A DNA stretch of 64,000 nt. Source: Chenopodium formosanum (lineage: Eukaryota > Streptophyta > Magnoliopsida > Caryophyllales > Amaranthaceae). Position 1 is the first letter of the stretch; every line of letters begins with the position of its first letter. The stretch covers positions 24,501,632 to 24,565,631 of the forward strand of contig CM044867.1 in the NCBI GenBank assembly GCA_024500155.1, in the 5' to 3' direction. A model generated the notes under the pieces. The model made no database searches. It was not told the DNA's origin and was given only the letters and a program-made list of their open reading frames with translations. The translations under genes were made by a program, and so were the position numbers. This document shows positions 23,577 through 35,785 of this stretch, in pieces.

Positions 23577-25291
23577 TGTAGGCGTCGTTTGAAGTGCGCC
23601 TACGTAAGCATGGTGTGAATATACTTGGCACTCATAAGAAGTGGGAATTGACATATACAATTAGGGACACGATAAGGGAAAAGGAAAGTAAGGAGCCGCC
23701 AACAAGTTTTTGTGGAACTTGTAAACCGTTACGGATCATAAAAGGCAACCACGAATAAGGGACAACGAAGGCAACAACGATTGACCCGTGAAGGTTACAC
23801 CCCATTCATAATCCATGAGATTACTAACTCCATATGGTTCGGAACCACGAAAGGAGGATCGGGGATGATGGTACGAAGTGAGTCATGGAGTCACATTCGC
23901 CCGTATTGGCCTCTACTTGATTCTTATTGTGAAAAGTATTCCTGTGATCTCAAAGGCATACAAACAAAATATTTAATTTGCTCCAAACTATTATTATGCT
24001 AAATTGGTTGAATATTAATGCAACATATAATTCTAATATATTGTGATCACTTGATTAAATAACAAGATTAAATGAACCTAAACCGGTTGTCCAAATTATC
24101 TTATTAAGCGTTATATTCAATTACATATTCCCTTTGACATGCAATACGGTGATCATAATAATAATAGAATCAATATTAATATAAAAACCAATTTAATCAT
24201 AATTCCAACAACATAAAAAATCGTTAGAAAAATAATGATAATAAAAAGAGCATGATCCTTACTTTGAATCTGTTTGTTTGCAACTACAAAATAATAAACG
24301 AGTTAGTAACTTCAAGGAAATAATAAAGCAATAACTAAATTAAATTAAATACGATAAGGTTGATTATGGGGCCAAACCCTCAAACGATTCTACCTTTCAC
24401 GCCTTGGCTTAAGGACAAAACTTCGAGTAAAATATGGACTCCTTTGAGTGCTTGAAGAAGGAATTTTGAAGTGAAAAGGGTAGGCTAGTATTTAGGTTAA
24501 TAGCATTGAAGAGAGAAAATAATAATAATCGAATTCTGGTTGCCCCGTACATCAGAAATGAGGGGGTATTAATAGGGAAAATGTGCTGAGGGGGCACACG
24601 GAACCCTAAAATGATAAAAACCCTAAAAACGTATCCCGTAACACGGCCAGACTGTACCGTGACACGGTCAGACTGTACCGTCAGACGGTACACTTTCCCG
24701 TGACGCGGTACAGTTTTGGAGTGACGCGGGAAATTTTCAAAAAACGGAATGAAAAACGCGTTAAGGGTTTACGTGGAAAGGACACGGAACATCCCGTGTC
24801 ACGACAGACCTCCCGTGTCACGGGAAGTCCCACCGTCAGACGGGAAGGGTTCCCGTGACATGGTCAGACTGTACCGTGACACGGTCACTTCCAGTCCATT
24901 TTTCCGTCTAAATTCATTTTTAACCCTAATTTCTTTCGGCTTTTTAAGTGTCGATTGATAATTTCGGGCTTTTTTCTGACTTTTATTATTCGGCCTAAAA
25001 TAAGAAAATAATAAAATAAAAATAAATAAAATGTTTGGGCCAAAAATAAATAATAAAATAATAACATAAAAAGGTTTGGGCTTAAAATTAATTAACAAGC
25101 TTGGGCTAAAATTAAAACTATGCTTTTACCAAACATCAAGACTAATCCATAGACCTTTCAAAAATATGAATTTAATAAAATACGATTTTTTAAGCACTCT
25201 CGGGATTTAATACTTAACCCGACCAATAGTGGCGGTGAAAGGTTATTTATCATCGAGTTTGGTTTTGGGGAGATATTTTTAGGTGTCTACA
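23577..25291 (-). repeat. 3' LTR of the gypsy element, 1715 bp
   Basis: Plus-strand ends TGTAGGCGTCG and GGTGTCTACA. About 98% identical to the other LTR by eye. The main difference is one missing 21-bp palindrome unit. Palindromes lie at 24635-24892, upstream (minus strand) of a TATA-like CTATTAATACCC at 24566-24577. Confidence 0.9.
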
Positions 25292-25307
25292 GAAGCCCCC
25301 ACTTTGA
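25292..25307 (-). other. Polypurine tract
   Basis: Read on the minus strand, AAAGTGGGGGCTTC abuts the 3' LTR, the expected place for plus-strand priming. Confidence 0.65.
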
Positions 25308-25761
25308 CTGAGTTTGTAGAAACGTCAGTTTCGAAAACGATAGTCAAAGTAGCCGATAGGGACGGAGAATGATTTAAGACGTTCTGTGATCCTAAATCAC
25401 TCTGTATACGCCGATACCTGCAGAAAAATGTTAATTCCATAGTTAAAAGAGTAAAAGGATAGAATGCATATCTGACACCAGTGTATCGGTGACAAATGAG
25501 TTTGGTAGCTTCCTATACTTGAAGGAATCCACTGGATGATACTTTCCTTGCTTGAGGAAAGTCGACAGATGATGTTTGGTAGCTTTCTATGCTTGAAGAA
25601 ACCCACCGGTTGAGATACTTTCCATGCTTGAGGAAAGTCGAGAGATGACAATTTTCCATGCTTGAGGAAAAACTTGTCTAATGATGAAATTGCAAGTCTC
25701 TGTGTATCAAGAACCTTGCGTTGTGAATCTTCTTCGCTTGGGAGATGATCACTAAAATGAT

Positions 25762-27707
25762 GATGGTTCGATTGTCCCCGAACGTGGGCTGTAGTTGGTT
25801 CGCTTGTCCCCGAACGTGGGCTGTAAAAGGTTTGCTTGTCCCCGAACGTGGGCTGTAGATGATCCGCTTGTCCCCGGACGTGGGTTCACTAGTAGAAAAT
25901 ACTAAATGGCAAGCGGTTCAAACCCCCTAATGGCAAGCGGTTTTGAATCGCATGCTCTTAGGGGGCTTGCCATTTGGGCTTTTAAATGGCAAGCGGTTCA
26001 GAACCGCTTGCTATTTGAAGAGAAAGGGCAGCAGTTTTGGCGCCAAACCGCTGCCCATTAGGGCCATAAAAAATTAAAAAAAAAAATTTTTTTTTTTGTT
26101 TTTTTTTCACTTAAATTGATACACAATCAAAACATATGTAAAAGAATTGATATTTTGATTAATTAATTGTTGTATTATTACATTTACATCAAAAAAAATA
26201 TTAAAAAAAATTAATACAAGTAATTAAATAAGCTATTGTTCCACCACGAGCACGAGCACGAGCACCACCACTCGCCACTAGCCACGAGCACCAGCACCAC
26301 CACTCGCCACCAGCCACGAGCACCAGCACCACCAGCCGCCACCAACCACCTTAACCCGTATCACCACCACCCTATCCTGATTCACCTCATCTGCCAAAAA
26401 TTAAATCACAAACTTTAGGAATAAATAAATAAATAAATTGAAACAACGATACTGGAAAATTAAAACAATAAATTGAAAAAATAAACAACAATAAATTAGC
26501 TCAAAAATAAACAATAAATTGAAAAAATAAACAACAATAATCAACTTGATTTCATATCTTAAATTAAAACAACGAAATATCGGAAAATTAGCTCGAAATA
26601 CTGGAAAATAATTTCAGATCTTAAATTAACTCGAAAATTCGCTAAATGTTCAACGAAATACCGGAAATTAAAACGAGATCTGACCTGAGAAGCACCGATA
26701 TGAACCCTAACGCCTTCTTCATTCTCGTTGCTCGGTGTTCGTCGCTCGTCGTTGTTGTGGTGAGGCGTGAGAAAGGAAACACCATGAAAGTCGATTAAAT
26801 TGGGGATAAAAAGTGAATAAATAAAATCCAAAAAAAACCCACATTCATATCAAAAATCCCAAAACAACCCCAGAAAAAAAAAAACAGAGGAAAAAATGGA
26901 GATTGAATTAAAGAGGAAAAAACATTCATATAAAAAAACCCAGCAAAAATACCTTCAAAAACGCCACCATTGATGACTTTGATGAGTTTAGAAAGAGAAG
27001 GGAGGGTGAAAAAAGAGATGAGTGAAGAAAGAGAAGGAGATCGAGGGGGAGAGAGAGAGAGAGAAGTGAGGCGTGATGAAGGGGAGCTAGAGAGAGGAGA
27101 GAGAGCGTGAAAATGAGAGGAGAGAGAAGAAATGAGGGGAAAGAGAGGAGAGAGAGCGTGAAAATGAGAGGAAAGGAGAGAGAGGAGAGAGAGGGTGAGG
27201 CGCCGCGTGAAGAGGAGAGAGATGGGGTTCAAAGTTCTTAGGGTTTTTTTAACAAATCGCAAGCGGTTCACGGTTCAAACCGCTTGCCATTTACAATTTG
27301 GCAAGCGGTTCACCCAAAACCGCTTGCCATTTACAATTTGGCAAGCGGTTCACCCCAAACCGCTTGCCATTTCCAATTTGGCAAGCGGAATTCTACAACC
27401 GCTTGCCATTTGGGGCTTCCCATTTACTATTTTCTACTAGTGGTTGTAGTTTGTTCGCTTGTCCCCGAACGTGGGCTGTTGATGGTCCGCTTGTCCCCGG
27501 ACGTGGGCTGTAGATGGTCCGCTTGTCCCCGGACGTGGGCTGTGGATGGTCCGCTTGTCCCCGGACGTGGGCTGTAGATGGTCCGCTTGTCCCCGGACGT
27601 GGGCTGTGGATGGTCCGCTTGTCCCCGAACGTGGGCTGTAGATGGTCCGCTTGTCCCCGGACGTGGGCTATAAATGGTCCGCTTGTCCCCGAACGTGGGC
27701 TGTAGAT
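25762..27707. repeat. 32-bp minisatellite split by a CACTA element
   Basis: Units of the form GCTTGTCCCCGGACGTGGGC plus 12 bp repeat with a period of 32 bp: four units at 25762-25886 and eight at 27446-27707. Each has the small palindrome GTCCCCGGAC or GTCCCCGAAC. The open frames crossing it merely reflect the repeat. Confidence 0.85.
25887..27442. mobile_element. Non-autonomous CACTA element, 1556 bp
   Basis: Perfect ends CACTAGTAGAAAAT and ATTTTCTACTAGTG, with a gtt TSD on both sides (25884-25886, 27443-27445). The subterminal word AAATGGCAAGCGGTT occurs several times near both ends in opposite orientation. The middle holds a CACGAGCACCACCA-type repeat (26240-26340) and a purine-rich GAGAGAGG stretch (26990-27200). 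No transposase. Confidence 0.9.
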
Positions 27708-28109
27708 GAGACCTGCAAAATAAAATTTGCCAAGGGACTCGTCTAGACTATGATTGACTCGACCAATTGACTTGACCAATGACTTGACCAAGCATGACAT
27801 GACATGTGTATGACTTGTGATTGTGTGTGTATAATTTGAGTGTGTGTGCAGACATAAGCAAACGAAGATGCAAAAGCAAAAAATTTCCGTCATTTTTGTC
27901 ATGAGTGGAGGGTACCGACTTTCTCCCAAAAAAGAAAGACATGAAAAAGATTTTATTTTCGAACTTCCCTCGATGAGAAAATTTTGAAAAAGTTTTTGAA
28001 CTTCCCCAAAAGAAAATAATGAAAAAGGGGAAGAAGTTTTAAACTTCCTCCTTAAGCAAGACGAAATGAATCGTATGAATTGAATTGCTTGTCTTGAAAA
28101 CAGTTTATG

Positions 28110-28430
28110 CATGATGCATGCTCTTTGGCCAGGAGGCTAAGGACAATTACATCATGTGACACGATAAATGAATGAACTTAGGTTATGGAGCTAAGCATCA
28201 TATATGGTGTAAAAAACGATCTTGAACGTCACTTAGGTCTAGAAGCTAAGCACGTATATAGACGAAGTGATTATTGCATAATGAACGTTGCTTAAGTCAA
28301 GGAGCTAAGCACGATATGCTTTGTATGATTAAAAATCACAGATATATAAATGTAACTCAGCACATTATGCGATGCATGAAACAATGAATATTGCTCAGGT
28401 CAGGAAGCTAAGCAAGTATACAATGTTTTT
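28110..28430. repeat. Degenerate tandem repeats in the gypsy untranslated region
   Basis: The word CAGGAGCTAAGCACG and variants recur five times at 45-70 bp spacing. The rest of 28440-29650 has no gene. It includes CGCACCTCAATGCGAGG (28744-28760), a hairpin-like stretch that precedes TTGCCTACGTATCC. Confidence 0.55.
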
Positions 28431-29652
28431 TCTAATGAATGTTGTCTTGAAAGATGATGACATGCACAGTGTTGAAACAAGATTTCATGATAGAGGGTTC
28501 TTAAAGGAAAGGATGATATGGCTATGTATGTGTGAGTGAAGTGTGTGAAGTGACACTAAGGTTGGCTGCAAAAGGTTGCGGTGATGGAAATAGATGTGAG
28601 AAGAGTCAAAGATGATGACTCTTGTTGGGCTGGGTAAGCTACGTGATGTGGGTTCAAGCCCCCAAGTCTAGCTCTAAATGGTAAGGGATAAGCATTGGAT
28701 ATTCTTTGACTCAATCATGCATAGATATGAATATGAATGTGGCCGCACCTCAATGCGAGGTTGCCTACGTATCCGTTAGGAATCAGGCCGAACGTAGCTC
28801 TAACCGAACTTTGCACAAGTGTATGTACACCTCAAAGAGGTCTTTCAAGGGTTGTAATGTGGTTAAGTTGATGGTTTAAGGAAGAAAGGGATAAAAGGCT
28901 CAAGACCCGAGAGAAACCCCCCCGAGATGTGTAATTGTGTATTTGAAAACTTTGAATTTGCAAGTTTTATTTTTCACATATTTTTTGCTTTGAAATTCTT
29001 TTTTTTCTCTTTTTTTCATTCTTTTGAATCAATGTAGGCAATCTCAGATCATGCGGTTCATCACTCACTTAGCATTCATGTTTCTCAGGCACGGTACCAA
29101 GCACTCGATGAGATACGCAATTTGAAACGTGTTCATATCGAAGACATTGGAACACTTCCCTTTAGAAATTGTTTTTTATTATTATTTACTTTTTTTTTAT
29201 TTATTTTATTTTTTATTATTTGAACTTGCTTTCTTACTGTTACACAAATTGCACATCTTTCCATCCCTGGGTTAAGTGAATGTGGGTTGAATAAATAAGG
29301 TCAATCGTTAGACGAGGCTCAAGGTGGTTGACGAAGAAATGGAATGAGTGTTGAAAATGTTTTAAAGGAATGAATGGGTTGCAAAGGTGCCTCAAATCAT
29401 GGGTGTACCTTGTGTTTAGTTCGACATTTTTTTTTAAATAAAAATTGCTATGATCGAGATATAAAGGACTAATGCTCATTTTATTGATGGAAATGGTGAA
29501 TAAGATAACAAAATTATCAAATTATAGAAAAAGGAAATCTAAACACTAAACTTAGGATGGGAAATCTATGCTAGACTTAAAAGGAGGAAAGGGAAAAACC
29601 ATGAAATCTTGCACGAGGAGCTCGTCGCGCGCCTTGTCTTCATTGCTGCTTG

Positions 29653-30774
29653 TCACTTTTTACCACCTGGAGGGACTGGAAGTTTGTTGGCATCAACAAG
29701 ATCCTGAATATCATCCTTCAAATTATAGCATTGTTCGGTAGAGTGACCCCTTCCTTGATGGAACTTGCAATGGGCGTTGGGGTTCCATTTGGCGCTCCTT
29801 TCTTCAGGTTTGGGCTCTGGAAATGGCCCAATAGGTGTGATCAAGCCTTGTCCGTAAAGGCGATCAAAGGTCGCATCATAAGTCATTCCTAAAGGAGTGT
29901 AGATTCTCCTTTTCTTGGGCAATGGAGCATCAAGAGCTAATACTTCATTGAGATCAACTTGGCTTATATTGTTGGTAGTACTTTCCTACTTAGAAGACAA
30001 AGAAGAAGGAAGGTCGTTCTTCTTGTTTTTCCAAGTGTTGTTATTGTTACTACCAGCAGTCTTTATTAGCTCGTCCTCAATATTGATGCTAATGTCATAT
30101 ACAGCTTCAAAAGTGTTCAACGGAAGAAATTTGAGATGTTGCTTGTACTTGTGAGTCAGATTTTGGATGAAGAGGCGAATCATCTCTTTTTCTTTGGGAG
30201 GATCTACCAAGAGTGCAGTTGTTTCCCTCCACCTATTCAGGTAAGCAGTGAAGCCTTCATTCTCTTTCTGTTTGAGAATTGAGAGTTCACGTTCAGAAGT
30301 TTTACTTTGAATGTTGCACTTGTAACGGTTCATAAAACTGTCGGTGACATCTTGCCAAGTCGCAGTACGCTTGGCATCTAGGGAATAAAACCATTGTTGG
30401 CAAGCATGTTCTAAGGAGAGAGGGAACACCGTAGGGAAGAGTGTTACGTCCAATCCCTTAAGAGCCATGGTTGCAGAAAAAGCCTTCAAATGAAACATAG
30501 GGTTATCAGTAGGCTTGAACTTGGGAATTTCAGTAGTGGAAAACTTCTCAGGAAGCCTATCCCTTATGTTCAGAGAAGTGGCAGGTTGCTCTACATAGGT
30601 AAACTCTTCAGAGATCTTACTCACCTGTTCTCTGATCTTGTTTATTGCAGCTACAGTGGCATTGCTTTGATTGTTTTGCTCTACCGTGAGAACCCTGGTA
30701 GTGAGTGCTTCCATCATAGTAGACAACCTTTCGATGGCCTGGTTCATATTCTCCATATCTTCCTTAGTGGCCAT
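29653..30774 (-). pseudogene. gag: gag polyprotein of the gypsy element, one in-frame stop
   Basis: From ATG 30774 the frame runs 374 codons to a stop at 29653-29655, broken by a single TAG at 29986-29988. Residues about 1-50 form a coiled coil (MNQAIERLSTMMEALTTRV). The centre holds the retrotransposon gag core (EHACQQWFYSL, then TWQDVTDSFMNRYKC and FTAYLNRWRE). After the stop the same frame continues with a zinc knuckle, CKFHQGRGHSTEQCYNLKDDI, of the form CX2HX4HX4C with H in place of the second Cys, which is common in the Tat lineage. The frame is also open upstream of the ATG (PLIPKRRTRKPPQ). Gag builds the particle that packages element RNA. With one nonsense change it is nearly intact, which suits a recent insertion. 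Confidence 0.85.
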
Positions 30775-31239
30775 TGGTTGAAAGTAAATGGGAGATGGAT
30801 CCTGTGGGGATGCTTGTGGCGGTTTTCTTGTACGCCTCTTAGGTATAAGAGGTTGTTGAGGTAGCGACTCAAACCGTAATAGTCTACCCCTTCTTCTTGA
30901 CCAAGTGATGTGAAATGAAATAAAATCACTTAATTGTTTGACTCATTGGAAAGGAAGGAAAAAAAAACATTTGAAAACAAGTGAGAAAACTCCACTCATT
31001 TTATTATGACGAAAATGGGGGTGCATGAACCTAGTATACGATCATAAACGGCATGGTGCACGACTCAGGTCGGAACATAAAGAAAGTGTGTGGACTATTC
31101 TTAACTCATGAGTGATTAAGTGATGTCATAAGGCTCGTGGTATGATCGTATGGCTAGACAAGTGAACAGTAACCAAAATGACTGATCCAAGGACCAAATT
31201 AACACGGAAGACTAAAGAAAAACTAACTGGACTTATTTT

Positions 31240-32040
31240 CTAAGCACCGTTACACGGCAAACTGTACCGTGTCACGGCACAAGCTGACGTGGCACGACAA
31301 ATTTTTTTTTTTTTTTTGAAATCCACCGTGCCACGGTGGACTCTGCCGTGTCACGGTGAGCTTTCCCGTGCCACGGTGGACTCTGCCGTGACACGGTAAG
31401 CTTTCCCGTGGCGCGGTGGAAGCTGACGTGGCACGACATTTTTTTTTTTTTGCTGAAATCCACGGTGCCACGGTCGACATTCCCGTGCCACGGTATGGTA
31501 CCCCGTTAAACGGTGCACTATACCGTGACATGGCAATTTTTTTTTTTTTGGAAAATCCACCGTGTCACGGTCGACATTCCCGTGCCACGGTACGGTACCC
31601 CGTCAGACGGTGCACTGTACCGTGACACGGCAATTTTTTTTTTTTTTAAAAAAAAAAATCTATAATTTTGAAATTCTATTTTTTTTTTAAAGGGAGGATA
31701 CCATCCGACTTTCTCCGAGAAAAAAAAAACGACACAAAAACAAGACTTCCCTAAAATACGGTCAAAAAGTGGTGCACGACTTAAAACAAAAAGTTTGTGA
31801 ACACGACATGTGAGTGATAGACGCGTGTTTTGACCGTATAGCTAGACATGACACCAAACTGGACACAGCATTCGCACAAAAATCGAAAAAAAAGAATGAC
31901 AAGACACTTTCCTGAGCACCGTGTCACGGTGCAGACTGTCATGACACGGTGCAGTCTGCCGTTAGACGGTAGAATTTTCCGTCTCACGGCACTGTTCACC
32001 GTGACACGGCAGAACATGCCGTGACACGGTGCGCAGTTCC
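31240..32040. repeat. Leader array of CCGTG-N-CACGG palindromes and T tracts
   Basis: Between the primer-binding site and gag, the 11-bp palindrome CCGTGNCACGG and variants occur over 20 times. In 31300-31650 they alternate with four runs of about 12-15 T (A in the transcript) at 100-140 bp spacing. A smaller cluster lies at 32540-32610. Confidence 0.85.
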
Positions 32041-32824
32041 AGGTCAGTTTTTGTGATTTTTTCAGATTTTAATCGATTTTAAGTCCGTACTAATTACTAT
32101 GTGAGAATAAAAACCCTCGGTCATGGGTTAAACAAAAAGAGCAAACGCATGAGGATTAGCACCAAACATCCACATAGCATTTAGGCACGATGATGTAAAA
32201 AGTTCGCAACCTAGAGTCAAGATCTATGTTCAACTATTGGTCAAGCTTTGTGTGTCAAAAGGGTACCATGGTTAAGAGTTTGGAGGCGTTAGCTAGGCAG
32301 CCTCCCTTGAGGGTGTATGCCAACGGGCGGCTCCACGAGTTCGTGATGAAATCGAACTCGACTCCATGGTTTGGGTGGATTTAATAACTCGAATGAACCC
32401 TTATTGCCATGAGCGTTTTTGGGTCGATAGAGCTTAAATCCCCCGGGGCTAACACGCATGTAGAACACATACGTTTTTTCAGAAAAATCGAAAGGAAGTC
32501 GATTGTGAGGAAAGAAAATAAGCCACCGGACTGATTTTAGGACTGTCGTGACACGGCAGAAATTCCCGTGTCACAGTACAGTGTACCGTCACTGTACCGT
32601 GACACGGCAGTCAGAAAATTTAACTGGTGCCCTGTTTGCTTTTGCGCGCAACCAAGTTATCCAATTTTTTCTACGGGACAGACCTGAATGCGACGTTAAA
32701 ACGTCTATGTAGATGCAAAAATGCCAAATTAATCACAGGAATATTTTTTCAAGAATCTTTCAAGTCTCATCCACTCATCTTAATTAAATACCGATCACTC
32801 AAATCGATAAATAATTAAGAATCC

Positions 32825-32842
32825 TCCCCAGTGGAGTCGCCA
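32825..32842 (-). other. Primer-binding site (tRNA-Arg type)
   Basis: Minus-strand TGGCGACTCCACTGGGGA, three bases inside the LTR. From memory it pairs with the 3' end of plant tRNA-Arg (ACG) with one mismatch. Confidence 0.75.
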
Positions 32843-32845
32843 AAT

Positions 32846-34582
32846 TGTAGGCGTCGTTTGAAGTGCGCCTACGTAAGCATGGTGTGAATATGCTTGGCAC
32901 TCATAGGAAGTGGGAATTGACATATACAATTAGGGACACGATAAGGGACAAGGAAAGTAGGGAGCCGCCAACAAGTTTTTGTGGAACTTGTAAACCATTC
33001 ACGGATCATTTAAGGCAACCACGATTAAGGGACAACGAAGGCAACAACGATTGACCCGTGAAGGTTACACCCTATTCATAATCCATGAGATTACTAACTC
33101 CATATGGTTCGGAACCACAAAAGGAGGATCGGGGATGATGGTACGAAGTGAGTCATGGAGTCACATTCGCCCGTATTGGCCTCTACTTGATTCTTATTGT
33201 GAAAAGTATTCCTGTGATCTCAAAGGCATACAAACAAAATATTTAATTTGCTCCAAACTATTATTATGCTAAATTGGTTGAATATTAATGCAACATATAA
33301 TTCTAATATATTGTGATCACTTGATTAAATAACAAGATTAAAGGAACCTAAACCGGTTGTCCAAATTATCTTATTAAGCGTTATATTCAATTACATATTC
33401 CCTTTGACATGCAATACGGTGATCATAATAATAATAGAATCAATATTAATATTAAAACCAATTTAATCATAATTCCAACAACATAAAAAATCGTTAGAAA
33501 AATAATAATAATAAAAAGAGCATGATCCTTACTTTGAATCTGTTTGTTTGCAACTACAAAATAATAAACGAGTTAGTAACTTCAAGGAAATAATAAAGCA
33601 ATAACTAAATTATATTAAATACGATAAGGTTGATTTTGGGGCCAAACCCTCAAACGATTCTACCTTTCACGCCTTGGCTTAAGGACAGAACCTCGAGTAA
33701 TATATGGACTCCTTTGAGTGCTTGAAGAAGGAATTTTGAAGTGAAAAGGGTAGGCTAGTGTTTAGGTTAATAGCATAGAAGAGAGAAAATAATAATAATC
33801 GAATTCTGGTTGCCCCGTACATCAGAAATGAGGGGGTATTAATAGGGAAAATGTGCTGAGGGGGCACACGGAACCCTAAAATGATAAAAACCCTAAAAAC
33901 GTATCCCGTAACACGGCCAGACTGTACCGTGACACGGTCAGACTGTACCGTGACACGGTCAGACTGTACCGTCAGACGGTACACTTTCCCGTGACGCGGT
34001 ACAGTTTTGGAGTGACGCGGGAAATTTTCAAAAAACGGAATGAAAAACGCGTTAAGGGTTTACGTGGAAAGGACACGGAACATCCCGTGTCACGACAGAC
34101 CTCCCGTGTCACGGGAAGTCCCACCGTCAGACGGGAAGGGTTCCCGTGACACGGTCAGACTGTACCGTGACACGGTCACTTCCAGTCCATTTTTCCGTCT
34201 AAATTCATTTTTAACCCTAATTTCTTTCGGCTTTTTAAGTGTCGATTGATAATTTCGGGCTTTTTTCTGACTTTTATTATTCGGCCTAAAATAAGAAAAT
34301 AATAAAATAAAAATAAATAAAATGTTTGGGCCAAAAATATATAATAAAATAATAACATAAAAAGGTTTGGGCTTAAAATTAATTAACAAGCTTGGGCTAA
34401 AATTAAAACTATGCTTTTACCAAACATCAAGACTAATCCATAGACCTTTCAAAAATATGAATTTAATAAAATACGATTTTTTAAGCACTCTCGGGATTAG
34501 ATACTAAACCCGACCAATAGTGGTGGTGAAAGGTTATTTATCATCGGGTTTGGTTTTGGGGAGACATTTTTAGGTGTCTACA
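32846..34582 (-). repeat. 5' LTR of the gypsy element, 1737 bp
   Basis: Same ends as the 3' LTR. It has one extra 21-bp unit (CAGACTGTACCGTGACACGG plus one base) in its palindrome block at 33906-34183. The promoter would direct transcription leftwards. Confidence 0.9.
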
Positions 34583-35574
34583 CTCCCAAATCCAGTCTAA
34601 ACTTAATTATTTGATTTAATTCTTTAATTTTATTATTTCATTGAAGTTTACTAACGCGCGTATTTTGTTATTAGAAAGAGGTATGAGGCATCAAAGTATG
34701 TAATCTTATTGCTCTATAATTGTAGAAAGCATGTTTATTATTGTTTAATTCCTAGTATCATGTTAGGATGTTATTTAATGCTTTCTAGTATCATGTTTAG
34801 GGTGCCTTTACTCTTTTCTAATATCATGTTATGTTTAAAACATTGATCTTTATTGTTTAGTGACATGCTAGGATTTGTTATTAATCTTTTTAGTATCATG
34901 CATAGGATCTTGCTATTGTTATTATGCTTTATTAATAACATGATTATTTTTATTCTTATTATCACTATGATTATGATTGTTATTCATATCATGGTACTTG
35001 ATTTATTTTTATTATTATTGATTGATCACGCCTTTTATGCATGTTTAAAGGGAATTTGTAGTTGAAATCATGCTTAATAAGATAATTAATAATTTGGTTT
35101 AGGTTAATATGATTTTAATTTAAGTGATCGCCAATGTTAGTTTTATTTGTGCATTAATATTCAATCAACATAGATTAAACAGGTTTAGGGTTAACCTAAT
35201 GTTTGCATGTTAGTCAAAAAGCGCACATGAATACGAGCAGAATAAAGTAGAGGCCTATTTTATAGGGCGGGTCCCTTCTTCTGTAGATTGGATTCGTACA
35301 CTCATCCCCGAACCCTATTTGGTTCAAGACCTTTTGGAGTTGACGATCTCATGGATCGTTAAGGGGTGTAACCTTCACCCTGTGAACGGTTAACAAGTTC
35401 CTAAAACTTGTTGGCAACTCTTTTGCTCTCTTTTCCTTCCCTTTGGACGCCACCATACTTTAGTGTATGATCACAGTGGGGTTCAAGCTTGGGGTGATAG
35501 TGCTTGAAATATTCCCTACAATAGGTAAGTTGTAATAAAATGAACATGCCCCCAAAATAGGGGGAATCTCCCTA

Positions 35575-35785
35575 ATAATAGGGTCAATGGTAAATGTGCT
35601 CTTTATTAGGTCACTCTGACTTAATTCTGATGGGTTACGCTACATTGCGGTTTTCTCGGGATTTGGGCCTTAAAGGTCGTCTTTTCTCCAAATTTTTGGG
35701 AAAGTGGACCTATCCTAGGCTAACACGTGTCGTCCATTAGTTGGTCCACGTGGCATGGTTAATTTTTACCCAAAACATTTTCCCC
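35575..35785 (+). repeat. Direct repeat, copy 1 (promoter-like)
   Basis: About 85-90% identical by eye to 38387-38606 (shared words CTTTATTAGGTCACTCTGAC and CATTGCGG). Downstream at 35920-35940 is a TATA-like TATTTATATGGC, a GA microsatellite (36000-36018), and an ATG at 36179. Confidence 0.75.

Larger units (their letters stand above)
23577..34582 (-). mobile_element. Full-length Ty3/gypsy (Tat-like) retrotransposon with gag but no pol
   Basis: Two near-identical LTRs (23577-25291 and 32846-34582) bound an 11,006-bp element, with ctccc on both sides (23572-23576, 34583-34587). The primer-binding site next to the upstream LTR is on the minus strand (TGGCGACTCCACTGGGGA), fitting the 3' end of plant tRNA-Arg, so the element reads right to left. 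Order of reading: LTR, leader with palindromes, gag, long untranslated part with tandem repeats, polypurine tract, LTR. No protease, reverse transcriptase, RNase H or integrase is visible, so it must borrow them. A CACTA element (25887-27442) was inserted afterwards. Confidence 0.9.
22659..35520 (+). mobile_element. Plus-strand LTR interrupted by an 11-kb retrotransposon
   Basis: It begins TGTAGACACC and ends AATATTCCCTACA, about 1851 bp once the insertion and its TSD are removed. Its right arm (35160-35520) reads as the complement of 63379-64000. A TATA box (TTATAAATAAGG) is at 23377-23388, preceded by GC-rich dyads CTGTCGCC/GCGACAG (23250-23335). Flanks are gtatg and atagg, which match in only three of five bases, so a clean solo-LTR insertion is not proven. 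Confidence 0.6.

Noticed and set aside
25762..27707. CRISPR-like regular 32-bp repeat
   Set aside because: Units are directly joined with no unique spacers, and lie inside a plant retrotransposon; it is a minisatellite.
27393..28112. 239-codon minus-strand ORF
   Set aside because: Half of it is the 32-bp minisatellite read through, the rest has no domain, and it crosses a TE untranslated region.
22654..35525. 5-bp TSD for the LTR 22659-35520
   Set aside because: Flanks gtatg and atagg match in only three positions, so no TSD is claimed.
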